Shown here one piece after another: positions 49,874 to 57,803 of a stretch of DNA of 64,000 bases. Where the stretch lies: positions 118,978 to 182,977 of the forward strand of contig JBBRYN010000001.1 in assembly GCA_038237645.1 (NCBI GenBank), given 5' to 3'. Under the pieces are notes generated by a model. The model saw only the letters and a list, made by a program, of their open reading frames with translations, was not told where the DNA came from and searched no databases. The position numbers and the translations under genes were made by a program. The DNA comes from QHCA01 sp038237645 (GTDB taxonomy: Bacteria > Actinomycetota > Actinomycetes > Mycobacteriales > QHCA01). The first letter of the stretch is position 1. Each line of letters opens with the position of its first letter.

Positions 49874-51073
49874 ATGACGGGTGCCGGTGCCCTGCCCGAT
49901 TCCACCGGACACTTCGGCCCCTACGGCGGACGCTTCGTGCCGGAGGCGCTGGTCGCCGCACTCGAGGAGTTGACGGCCGCCTACGACAAGGCGCGCAGCG
50001 ACGAGAACTTCACCGGTGAGCTCGACCGGTTGCTGCGCACCTACGTCGGCCGCCCGACGCCGCTGACCGACGCCGGGCGGCTCGGCCGGGAGGCGGGCAG
50101 GGCCCGGATCCTGATCAAGCGGGAGGACCTCGCGCACACCGGATCGCACAAGCTCAACAACGCTCTCGGGCAGTCGCTGCTGGCCAAGCGGATGGGCAAG
50201 CCGCGAATCATCGCCGAGACCGGTGCCGGCCAGCACGGTGTGGCGACGGCGACCGCCTGTGCCTACCTCGGGCTCGCGTGCGTGGTCTACATGGGCGAGG
50301 AGGACACCCGCCGGCAGGCCCTCAACGTCGCCCGGATGCGGATGCTCGGCGCCACGGTGGTGCCGGTGCTGACCGGATCGCGCACCCTCAAGGACGCCAT
50401 CTCCGAGGCGATGCGTGACTGGGTGACCAATGTCGCGACCACCCACTACGTCATCGGGTCGGTGATGGGGCCGCACCCGTTCCCGATGATGGTCCGCGAC
50501 TTCCAGCGGATCATCGGGGTCGAGGCCCGCGCCCAGTGCCGGGAGCTGACCGGCCGGCTGCCGGACGTCGTCGCCGCGTGCGTGGGCGGCGGTTCGAACG
50601 CGATCGGCATCTTCATGGCGTTCCTGGCCGACGAGGAGGTGCGCCTGATGGGCTACGAAGCCGGGGGCGACGGTATCGAGACCGGCCGGCACGCGGCGAC
50701 GGTCGCCGGTGGCCGGCCGGGCGTCCTGCACGGCATGCGCAGCTACCTGTTGCAGGACACCGACGGCCAGACCGAGCCGACACATTCGATCTCGGCCGGC
50801 CTGGACTACCCGGGAGTGGGTCCGGAGCATGCGTGGCTGCATGACACCGGCCGCGCCGAGTATCACGCGATCACCGACGCGCAGGCGATGGACGCCATGG
50901 CGCTGGTCGCCCGTACGGAGGGGATTCTGGTCGCGATCGAGACCGCGCACGCCTTCGCCGGTGTGCTCCCGCTCGCCGCCGAGTTGGGGCCGGATGCCGT
51001 GGTCCTCGTCTGCTGCTCGGGCCGGGGCGACAAGGACATGGACACCGCCGCGCGCTGGTTCGACCTCACGTGA
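49874..51073 (+). CDS. trpB: Tryptophan synthase beta chain
   Basis: PLP enzyme joining indole and serine. PLP lysine K93 in HTGSHKLNNALGQ, phosphate loop GGGSNAIG, the DFQRIIG segment and C-terminal CCSGRGDKD. 399 residues. N-terminus GPYGGRFVPE is diagnostic of TrpB1. Overlaps trpA by 4 nt. Confidence 0.97.
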   Translation: MTGAGALPDSTGHFGPYGGRFVPEALVAALEELTAAYDKARSDENFTGELDRLLRTYVGRPTPLTDAGRLGREAGRARILIKREDLAHTGSHKLNNALGQSLLAKRMGKPRIIAETGAGQHGVATATACAYLGLACVVYMGEEDTRRQALNVARMRMLGATVVPVLTGSRTLKDAISEAMRDWVTNVATTHYVIGSVMGPHPFPMMVRDFQRIIGVEARAQCRELTGRLPDVVAACVGGGSNAIGIFMAFLADEEVRLMGYEAGGDGIETGRHAATVAGGRPGVLHGMRSYLLQDTDGQTEPTHSISAGLDYPGVGPEHAWLHDTGRAEYHAITDAQAMDAMALVARTEGILVAIETAHAFAGVLPLAAELGPDAVVLVCCSGRGDKDMDTAARWFDLT

Positions 51074-51870
51074 CCACCCTCGCCGACGCGTTCGCTGGCG
51101 GGCGGTCCGAGGGGCGGGGGCTGCTGATCGGCTACCTGCCCGCGGGTTTTCCCACTGTCGAGGGCGCGGTGACCGCACTCCGGCTCATGGTCGCGGCCGG
51201 TGTGGACGTAATCGAGGTCGGGCTGCCCTACACCGACCCGCTGATTGACGGCCCGACGATCCAGACCGCCGTCGACCGGGCGCTGGCCGGTGGCGTGCGC
51301 ACCCGGGACGTTCTGTCCACTGTGGAGGCTGTCGCCGCCTCCGGGGTGCCGATCGTGGTGATGACCTACTGGAACCCCGTGGACGCCTACGGGGTCGAGC
51401 GCTTCGCCCGGGACCTCAAGGCGGCCGGCGGTGCCGGGCTGATAACTCCTGACCTGATCCCGGACGAGGCGGCCGAGTGGCTGGCGGCCTCCGACGCGGT
51501 GGGCTTGGACCGGATCTTTCTGGTCGCCCCTTCGTCGACCGACGAGCGCATCGCGATGACGGCGCGGCACTGCCGCGGTTTCGTCTACGCCACGTCGGTG
51601 ATGGGGGTCACCGGGGTCCGGCAGGCGACCAGCCGGCGGGCACCGGAGCTCGTGGCGCGGGTGCGGGCGACCACCGACCTCCCGGTCGGGGTCGGGCTCG
51701 GGGTGAGCAACGGGGCCCAGGCGGCCGAAGTGGCCGGCTTCGCCGACGCCGTCATCGTCGGCTCGGCCTTCGTCCGGTGCCTGCTCGACCCGCCGGCCGG
51801 TGGCGACGGCCTGCGAGCCTTGAGCGAGCTGACCCACGACCTTGCCGCCGGAGTGCGCAAGCGGGATTGA
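51070..51870 (+). CDS. trpA: Tryptophan synthase alpha chain
   Basis: Releases indole from indole-3-glycerol phosphate for TrpB. Catalytic E49 and D60 lie in VIEVGLPYTDPLIDGP, at the same numbering as the enteric enzyme; also GLITPDLIPDE and phosphate loop VGLGVSNGAQ. 266 residues. GTG overlaps the trpB stop. In related actinobacteria lgt usually follows directly; here about 2.3 kb of accessory DNA intervenes. Confidence 0.96.
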   Translation: MTTLADAFAGGRSEGRGLLIGYLPAGFPTVEGAVTALRLMVAAGVDVIEVGLPYTDPLIDGPTIQTAVDRALAGGVRTRDVLSTVEAVAASGVPIVVMTYWNPVDAYGVERFARDLKAAGGAGLITPDLIPDEAAEWLAASDAVGLDRIFLVAPSSTDERIAMTARHCRGFVYATSVMGVTGVRQATSRRAPELVARVRATTDLPVGVGLGVSNGAQAAEVAGFADAVIVGSAFVRCLLDPPAGGDGLRALSELTHDLAAGVRKRD

Positions 51871-52014
51871 CCTGGTCTGTGGGGCGCGGGGTGGGCGCAT
51901 CCCGCCGCGGATGCACTCGCCTGCTGATCCCGGACCGCTGCCCATCACGAGATCGTCGCGCGGGTATGTCGCCTGGATGGTGTTGCTGCGGGCAATAGCT
52001 GTCCCTGCAGGTCC

Positions 52015-52625
52015 ACTCTGCTGATAGATCGCTGCGGCGAGGCGACAGTCGGCGTCAATGAAGACGTAGAAGCAGCCCTCTGCCGACTCATGCTTCAATT
52101 CAAGGCTGGGCCGGTGATCATGGCGATGAAGAACATGGTGCGACGGCAGCGCGGGCAGCCCGGATACTCGGCACCCTCGATCCAGTCTGGAAGTCCGCCG
52201 ACCGTCGATCCGTCACCCCACCATGCCGTGCCCTGATACTCCGTCAACCGCTCGTGGCCGACTTCGAGTAGGCGCTGCGCGGCAGGTAATTCCCATTCGT
52301 CGGCGTCGCCGCGGCTGAGGGGCGGTTGTGTGTTCCCAGGCGCCCACCGGACGTTTCCTGCGGCGTCATACTCCGTCAGGACCGTGGTGAAGCAGCCGCG
52401 GCGTAAGCAGGTTCCGGCGCCGATTCGACCCGCACCGACGAGGCCGATATCGGTGCCGGGGCGGATAAGTCGAGCTCGAGACTGACCAGGCGCAGTTGGC
52501 ACCACGGGCACCGCTCTTTCGGCTCCGGCAACGGGCTCGCCCGGTCATCGTCCACAGCCGAGCGGCCCGCGCCCCGGCCGAGAAGCCACCGACGACCGCC
52601 GGGAGTGCGAGCTCGTCAGCCGTGA
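52015..52625 (-). pseudogene. DUF1963/YwqG-like protein remnant with three frameshifts
   Basis: A single ancestral protein can be read on the minus strand by changing frame three times: LTADELALPAVVGGFSAGAR to LWTMTG (to about 52540), then LPEPKERCPWCQLRLVSLEL (to about 52450), then GTDIGLVGAGRIGAGTCLRR through TAWWGDGS, VGGLPDWIEGAEYPGCPRC and RRTMFFIAMI (stop at 52095), then KHESAEGCFYVFIDADCRL and AAAIYQQS. The order CPWC ... GG-P-W-I ... YP-CP-C ... FYVF-C ... YQQ is the pattern of DUF1963-related proteins. Only the middle part remains as an open frame (52095-52511, 138 residues). Function unknown. Confidence 0.65.
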
Positions 52626-53005
52626 GCGGGCCGAGGGCGTCGGAGGTAGGCTTCGGCGCCCTCCGTCGGGAGCTGCCCGGTCACGATCTTGTCGTCAAGT
52701 GCTGTAACGATGGCGCCTACGAATGATCGGTCGTTCGGGAAGACCCGGTTGACGACGTAGATCAGCCCGGCGTGGCTGTGCCCGCGGCTGCTCCAGGACG
52801 CGTGGATCGCGGCGAAGTCACCAACGTTGGCTGTCACCAGGATGCGTCCGCTGGAGGTGGCCTGCGCGAGCAGCTCCTCGTCAGGTGTGCCCACCAACGC
52901 TGGGTCCTCAACGACCGCGGTCAGGTTGTGACCCATTGCTTGAAGCTGTGCGGCGATGTCGCCGCTGAGCATCTCGTCGAGCAGCAGCTTCTGCGTGGTG
53001 GTCAC
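52616..53005 (-). CDS. DUF5615-type PIN-like toxin
   Basis: 129 residues from GTG 53005, overlapping the antitoxin stop. PIN-like acidic residues: D10 and E11 in KLLLDEMLS, D42-E44 in TPDEELL, and D63 in LVTANVGDF, in the order of DUF5615 ribonuclease-like toxins. Also AQLQAMGHN and HAGLIYVV typical of the fold. The C-terminal end overlaps the DUF1963-like remnant and may be altered. Predicted RNase toxin of a type II module. Confidence 0.8.
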   Translation of the reverse strand: MTTTQKLLLDEMLSGDIAAQLQAMGHNLTAVVEDPALVGTPDEELLAQATSSGRILVTANVGDFAAIHASWSSRGHSHAGLIYVVNRVFPNDRSFVGAIVTALDDKIVTGQLPTEGAEAYLRRPRPAHG

Positions 53006-53448
53006 CGCGCGAGCAGGTCCTGGCGTCGTTCCCACGCCAGCGACGCTTGCTTCTCGGAGGACTCGACGTCGTCGATCCATCCGTCGATCTCGTCCGAGTA
53101 GGCCGCCCAGTAGCGGATGGCAGTATTGACCAGGCGCACGGTTACGCCGGTGTTGGTGCAGACCAATGCCACGATTTGGTCGGCGTCAAGTTTCGGCTCT
53201 GACTCACGCGCTGACTTGACGGCTCGGATCACTTCACGAATATCCGGGCCCCCGATCAGGACCGCTCGGCGGCCGGTCGGGCCGTCGCGAAAGATGACGC
53301 CCGGGTGGTCCTCCATGCGCAGAGCCTCATCGACAAACCGGTTAGCAGCCGACGAGCCGGACCAGCCGGGATGACTCGTGACGTACGCGGTCAGCCGATC
53401 GCTGACGTGCCCGTCGAATCTGATCGACCGGGGCGATCCACTACTCAT
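53002..53448 (-). CDS. RHH/DUF433-like antitoxin
   Basis: 148 residues from ATG 53448. The N-terminus SPRSIRFDGHVSDRLTAYVT looks like a ribbon-helix-helix DNA-binding segment; the following HPGVIFRDGPTGRRAVLIG then GPDIREVIRAVK resembles DUF433, the usual partner of DUF5615 toxins, and a helical C-terminus follows. TACACT lies 6 nt upstream of the ATG inside a perfect palindrome, so the gene looks leaderless and autorepressed. Confidence 0.78.
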   Translation of the reverse strand: MSSGSPRSIRFDGHVSDRLTAYVTSHPGWSGSSAANRFVDEALRMEDHPGVIFRDGPTGRRAVLIGGPDIREVIRAVKSARESEPKLDADQIVALVCTNTGVTVRLVNTAIRYWAAYSDEIDGWIDDVESSEKQASLAWERRQDLLAR

Positions 53449-53450
53449 AA

Positions 53451-53471
53451 CTACAGTGTAGCGTACTGTAG
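53451..53471 (-). promoter_or_regulatory. Palindromic operator and -10 box of the toxin-antitoxin operon
   Basis: CTACAGT-N7-ACTGTAG, a perfect 7-bp inverted repeat, overlaps the minus-strand -10 hexamer TACACT (53460-53455). The ATG follows after 6 nt. Binding of the antitoxin here would block transcription, the usual conditional autoregulation of such modules. Confidence 0.75.
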
Positions 53472-53657
53472 TGAACACACTGACGGGTAACCGACGGCGG
53501 TTGCCCTAGCGCAACTCGAATCCCACGTCGGCCGCAGAGGCGACCGTCGGGAGTGCATGCACGCCAGCCGTGAGCACCGCTGAGGGCCGTGGAAATGTCC
53601 CGGGCCGTCGAGCTTCTGGTCGGGCTATGGCGCCTCGTCCGCCGGGGTCGTCGGACA

Positions 53658-54119
53658 CTAGACCTCGAGCGCGCGTCCGGCCCGGACGACGTCCCGGACC
53701 ACCCCGGAGCGGCCGGCGGCACAGTCGGTGACGACGTCCGACGCGGACGGCGTCGTCGGGGCGGGCATCCGGTCCGGATCGTGCCACCCGACCCGCGCGA
53801 CCTTGCTCGGCAGGTTGACGCTGGCTTCTCCGCCCACCACCTTGCAGCGGAACGCGTAGGTCAACTGCTCAGGGAGGACGTCGTCCCCGCCGCACAGGTG
53901 ATAGATGCCGACCAGGTCGACGACGACGGTTTCCAGACCGGTTTCCTTGCGCACCTCGCGAACCACCGCGTGCCCGGGGGTCTCGCCGACGTTGACCCGG
54001 CCACCGGGCAGGCCCCAACGCCGCTGCCCGTAGTTTTGCTGGATGAGCAGGATCCGACCAGCTTCGTCGGAGATCACTCCCGCCGCGGCCGTCACCAAGC
54101 CGTTCGTCACATCGCCCAT
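53658..54119 (-). CDS. Nudix hydrolase with an altered Nudix box
   Basis: 153 residues from ATG 54119. Nudix box GGRVNVGETPGHAVVREVRK then ETGLE fits GX5EX7REUXEEXGU except that the first Glu of EE is Lys (REVRKETG). Preceding YGQRRWGLPGG is typical of MutT-like enzymes. Substrate unknown; the missing Glu normally helps bind metal, so activity could be reduced. Divergent from lgt with 63 nt between starts. Confidence 0.82.
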   Translation of the reverse strand: MGDVTNGLVTAAAGVISDEAGRILLIQQNYGQRRWGLPGGRVNVGETPGHAVVREVRKETGLETVVVDLVGIYHLCGGDDVLPEQLTYAFRCKVVGGEASVNLPSKVARVGWHDPDRMPAPTTPSASDVVTDCAAGRSGVVRDVVRAGRALEV

Positions 54120-54170
54120 GCCGGACCCTAACCGTATTCGGGTTGCCGGGTCACCCCCCGGCCCGGCGGA

Positions 54171-54183
54171 TACCGTGTGTGGG
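54171..54183 (+). promoter_or_regulatory. Leaderless -10 element of lgt
   Basis: TACCGT at 54171-54176 lies 6 nt before GTG 54183, with no ribosome-binding sequence, as expected for a leaderless start; it decides between GTG 54177 and GTG 54183 in favour of the latter. Confidence 0.5.
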
Positions 54184-55073
54184 TGAGCCTCGCGTCCTTC
54201 CCGTCTCCGTCCCAGAGCGTGTGGCACCTCGGCCCGGTGCCCATCCGTGCCTACGCGCTGTGCATCATCGTCGGCGTCGTCGTCGCGGTGCTCCTCGGCG
54301 AGCGGCGATGGCAGGCCCGCGGCGGCCGGCCGGGCACGGTGACCGACATCGCGGCGGTCGCCGTGCCCTTCGGCCTCCTCGGCGGGCGGCTCTATCACGT
54401 GGTCACCAGCCCGAGCCTGTACTTCGGGCCCGGCAAGAACCCCGTCGAGGCGCTGTACATCTGGCACGGCGGGCTCGGCATCCCCGGTGCGATCCTGCTC
54501 GGTGGGGTGGGTGCCTGGATCGGCTGCAAGCTCTTCGGGGCATCCCTGCCACCCTTCGCCGATGCCGTGGCGCCGGGGATCGCCGTGGCCCAGGCCATCG
54601 GGCGCGTCGGCAACTACTTCAACCAGGAGTTGTTCGGCCGGCCGACCAACCTGCCGTGGGCGGTCCGGATCGACCCCGACCATGACGGTTACCAGCCGGG
54701 GCACGCGACCTACCACCCGGCCTTCCTCTACGAGTCGCTGTGGAACCTCGGGGTGGCCGCCGTCGTCATCTGGGCCGACCGCAGGTTCCGTCTCGGTCGC
54801 GGGTGCGCCTTCGCGTTGTACGTGGCGTTGTACGCGGCCGGCCGGTTCTGGATCGAGTTGCTGCGGGCCGACACGGCCAACCATCTGCTGGGCGTGCGGA
54901 TCAACGTGTGGACGTCCGTGGTGGCCTTTGCCGGTGCCGTGGCGTGGATCGTGACGCACCGGGGACCGCGGGAGGAAGAAGTGCAGCGGCCGGACCTGCG
55001 TGCCACAGACCCGCGAGTGCAACAGCCGGACAGCCCCGCGGACGTAGGCTCTACGGGTGAGCACCCCAGCTGA
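54183..55073 (+). CDS. lgt: Prolipoprotein diacylglyceryl transferase
   Basis: Transfers diacylglycerol to the lipobox cysteine of prolipoproteins. Seen: seven membrane helices, H95 in YIWHGGLGIPG, and the signature GRVGNYFNQELFG at 140-152. 296 residues from GTG 54183; GTG 54177 is the alternative. It normally follows trpA. Partner of lspA (12145) in lipoprotein maturation. Confidence 0.96.
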   Translation: MSLASFPSPSQSVWHLGPVPIRAYALCIIVGVVVAVLLGERRWQARGGRPGTVTDIAAVAVPFGLLGGRLYHVVTSPSLYFGPGKNPVEALYIWHGGLGIPGAILLGGVGAWIGCKLFGASLPPFADAVAPGIAVAQAIGRVGNYFNQELFGRPTNLPWAVRIDPDHDGYQPGHATYHPAFLYESLWNLGVAAVVIWADRRFRLGRGCAFALYVALYAAGRFWIELLRADTANHLLGVRINVWTSVVAFAGAVAWIVTHRGPREEEVQRPDLRATDPRVQQPDSPADVGSTGEHPS

Positions 55074-55794
55074 GGAGAGCGAGCGGCCCGCCCGGGTGGT
55101 GCCCGAGGCACACCATCAGCATCGCGACGTCACCGGCGGGCCGCTGCGGCCGGCCGTCTTCGGTGCGATGGACGGCCTCGTCTCCAACTTCGCGCTGATC
55201 TCCGGCGTCGCCGGGAGCAACGCGCGCCCCGGCACGGTCGCCCTTGCCGGGCTGGCCGGCCTGGTGGCCGGGGCTTTCTCGATGGCGGTGGGTGAATACA
55301 CGTCGGTGGCCTCGCAGACCGAGCTCACCCGGGCCGAGATCGACATCGAGCGCACCGAGTTGCGCCGCAATCCCGAGGCGGAGCAGGCCGAGCTCGCCGC
55401 GATGTACGTCCAGCGTGGGCTCACCCCCGCGCTGGCCCGCCAGGTGGCCGCCCAGTTGTCGGCCGATCCGGAGCAGCGCTGGCGGATCCACGTCCGTGAA
55501 GAGCTGGGAGTCGACCCGGACGATCTGCCCTCGCCCTGGACGGCCGCGATCGCTTCCTTCCTCGCGTTCACGGTGGGGGCATTCGTGCCGCTGCTGCCGT
55601 ACCTGCTGGGTGCGAGCTCGCTGGCCGCGTCGCTCGCGCTCTCGGTGGTCGGCCTGTTCGGCTCGGGCGCGGTGGTGTCGCGGTTCACCAACCGCGGCTG
55701 GCTTTACAGCGGGCTGCGACAACTGCTGCTCGGCAGCGTGGCCGCCGCGATCACCTACGCCGTGGGACGAGGCGTGGGCACCGGATTGTCCTGA
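55057..55794 (+). CDS. VIT1/CCC1-family transporter
   Basis: 245 residues from GTG 55057 (TAGGCT 6 nt upstream, leaderless pattern), overlapping lgt by 17 nt. N-terminal LRPAVFGAMDGLVSNFALIS and GAFSMAVGEYTSVASQTELT are hallmark motifs of the iron/manganese VIT family, followed by a charged cytoplasmic helix region and three C-terminal helices. Predicted metal efflux across the cytoplasmic membrane; the metal (Fe or Mn) cannot be told. Confidence 0.92.
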   Translation: MSTPAEESERPARVVPEAHHQHRDVTGGPLRPAVFGAMDGLVSNFALISGVAGSNARPGTVALAGLAGLVAGAFSMAVGEYTSVASQTELTRAEIDIERTELRRNPEAEQAELAAMYVQRGLTPALARQVAAQLSADPEQRWRIHVREELGVDPDDLPSPWTAAIASFLAFTVGAFVPLLPYLLGASSLAASLALSVVGLFGSGAVVSRFTNRGWLYSGLRQLLLGSVAAAITYAVGRGVGTGLS

Positions 55795-55964
55795 CGTACC
55801 CGGTTGCCCGCGAGGCAGATCGTCATGGTGTGAGTCGGGTGATGTTCCGTTGTCCCGAGGAGGCGCCATGCGTGCGTCGAGGTCATCCTCGACGGCGTGA
55901 GATGCATACACGAGACCTGGACTGGGTCTTCTGGCTGGCCCATCGCTGCGGAGCAAGATGATAA

Positions 55965-56795
55965 TCAGGCCCGCCGCTGCGATGCCGACGGGTACCGGGC
56001 GCCCGTGACATTTGCCCGCAGCGAGTACACCGAGCCGGATGCGGTGATGAACAAGTCGTTGCGTTTGAGCCCACCGAAGGTGAGGTTGGACACGATCTCC
56101 GGAAGGTGCAGTTTGCCGATCAATGTCCCGTCCTGGTCGAAGCAGTGCACACCGTCGTGGGCGGCGGCCCAAACCCGACCGGCGTCGTCGAGCTGCGACG
56201 CCGTCAAAGGAGCCGGCGTCGCAGTCGGCGAAGACCTCCCCGCCGGTGAGCGCACGGTCTCCGGTGACTTCGAAACGGCGGATGTGCTTGTTGCGGGTAT
56301 CGACGACGTAGAGCCGGCGCTCGTCGAGAGAAAAGGCCAGCCCGTCGGGGCGGTCGAGTCGTCGGCGACGAGGTGCACCGATCCGGTGTCCGGTTCGAGG
56401 CGATAGACGTGGCAGCCGCCGATCTCGCTCGGCGCCTTGTCCCTTCGTAGTCGCTGTCGATGCCGTAGCTCGGGTCGGTGAACCAGATCGAGCCATCCGA
56501 CCGCTCGGCGACGTCGTTGGGACTGTTGAACCGCTTGCCGTCGTAGCGGTCGGCCAGGACGGTGACGGAGCCGTCGTGCTCGGTGCGGGTGACCCGCCGA
56601 TTGCCCTGCTCGCAACTCACCAGCCGGCCCCGCCGGGGGATGTCGCTGAAGACGAGGTAGCGAGCCGGCGGGGAAGTAGGCCGGGCCCTCGACCCAGCGG
56701 CAGCCGGTGTGCAAGCGCTGGATCCACTCGTCACCGTTCACCGGTCGGAACCGCTCGTCGAGGACCTCGAAACGGGTCTTGATCAGGTCAGTCAT
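55965..56795 (-). pseudogene. SMP-30/gluconolactonase-family pseudogene with four frameshifts
   Basis: An SMP-30-like beta-propeller can be followed across three minus-strand frames: MTDLIKTRFEVLDERFRPVN to WVEGPAYFPA (to about 56675); RYLVFSDIPRRGRL to KRFNSPNDVAERSDGSIWFT and DPSYGIDSDYEG (to about 56440); DKAPSEIGGCHVYRLEPDTG to VADDST (to about 56352); RPDGLAFSLDERRLYVVDT to VFADCDAGSFDGV (to about 56205); SQLDDAGRVWAAAHDGVHCF to the stop at 55965. The family motifs EGP, SPND, FTDPSYG and PDGLAFS are present in order, so the gene was intact in an ancestor. Any product now would be truncated. Confidence 0.8.
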
Positions 56796-56837
56796 CCCGG
56801 CGCCCTTCGTCGAATGGCCGCGCCGCGCGGCGGGTAG

Positions 56838-57659
56838 TCACCGCCGAGCCGGTACGGGCTCGGCGATGCACGAGGTGCCGACCCGCTCGAAGCCGACGCG
56901 GGCATACATCCGGGCCACGTCGTCGGAGCCAGCCGACAGGAAGACCGTCGACACGCCGTTGGCGACGGCGTCGGCGACCAGGTGCGCCGTCACCGCGGCG
57001 GCCAGCCCCTGCCGGCGAGCCGACGGCAGCGTGCCGACCCCGACGATCTCCGTCACGTCACCGAGCGGCTGATGCGAGCCGGCGCTCACCGGCAGCGCGC
57101 CGTCCGGCCCGGCGGCCACCGTGACCGTCAGCCCGCGCCGTATGCGCTCGCGGCCGGCCTGTAGCCGCTCGGGGCTCAGCCGGTCGGCGGCGGCATCGCG
57201 TTCCCGCTCCCCGGCGGCTCCCGGCACCGTGCCGGGCACGGAGAACGCGACCTGGGCGATCGCCGTCGCCGCGGCCAGCCACGGATCGTCCGGCGGCAGC
57301 GTTCGTACCGTCACGCCGGGCGTGGCCGGCGTCGCCAACCGCCGGCGCAGGACCATCAGCGGGAGCGCTTCGACGCTCAGCCCCGCCTCCTCGGCCACCG
57401 TGCGCAGGGACGGCGTCGTCTCGTCTACCCACTCGAACGATTCAGGCAGGTCGAGCTCGCGCTGCCGTCGGCGTACCGCCGCCACGTCGGGGGGTGTCAC
57501 CGGACCCGACCAGCCCAGGGTGGGCCGGGCGTAGTAGGGCCAGCCGTCGCGGACCCGGTTGAACAGCGTCAGCGGCCCGAACCCCTCGGCCCGGGCGGCG
57601 CTGCGCGGCACCGCGTCGAGGTAGCTCTCCAGCCGGTGCAGCAGAAGCGCCTGGGTCAT
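56838..57659 (-). CDS. GNAT-family N-acetyltransferase
   Basis: 273 residues from ATG 57659 (AGGATGG just upstream). The C-terminal half shows the GNAT acetyl-CoA loop VGTLPSARRQGLAAAVTAHL and the C-terminal FLSAGSDDVARMYARVGFERVG. The N-terminal half, containing SFEWVDETTPSL, is a second, degenerate GNAT-like domain as in other actinobacterial two-domain acetyltransferases. Substrate unknown. Confidence 0.88.
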   Translation of the reverse strand: MTQALLLHRLESYLDAVPRSAARAEGFGPLTLFNRVRDGWPYYARPTLGWSGPVTPPDVAAVRRRQRELDLPESFEWVDETTPSLRTVAEEAGLSVEALPLMVLRRRLATPATPGVTVRTLPPDDPWLAAATAIAQVAFSVPGTVPGAAGERERDAAADRLSPERLQAGRERIRRGLTVTVAAGPDGALPVSAGSHQPLGDVTEIVGVGTLPSARRQGLAAAVTAHLVADAVANGVSTVFLSAGSDDVARMYARVGFERVGTSCIAEPVPARR

Positions 57660-57803
57660 ACCGCCATCCTGGTCGAAACCCCGCCCAACCGCCCGGACCG
57701 ATTCGATTTGTGAGCGTGCCGGACTGTATTCTTGTCGTTGGCCGGGCCGATGTCGTCCCATACTGCAGCGCACGCCATGCCGACCGACGACGAAGGGCCC
57801 TGG

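Noticed and set aside
53506..53787. 93-codon minus-strand frame between the toxin-antitoxin pair and the Nudix gene
   Set aside because: The upstream half is a shadow of the Nudix gene and the rest has no motif or start signal.
57700..57732. Promoter for gltB (TTGTGA and TATTCT)
   Set aside because: Spacing between the boxes is only 13 nt, too short for a standard promoter.
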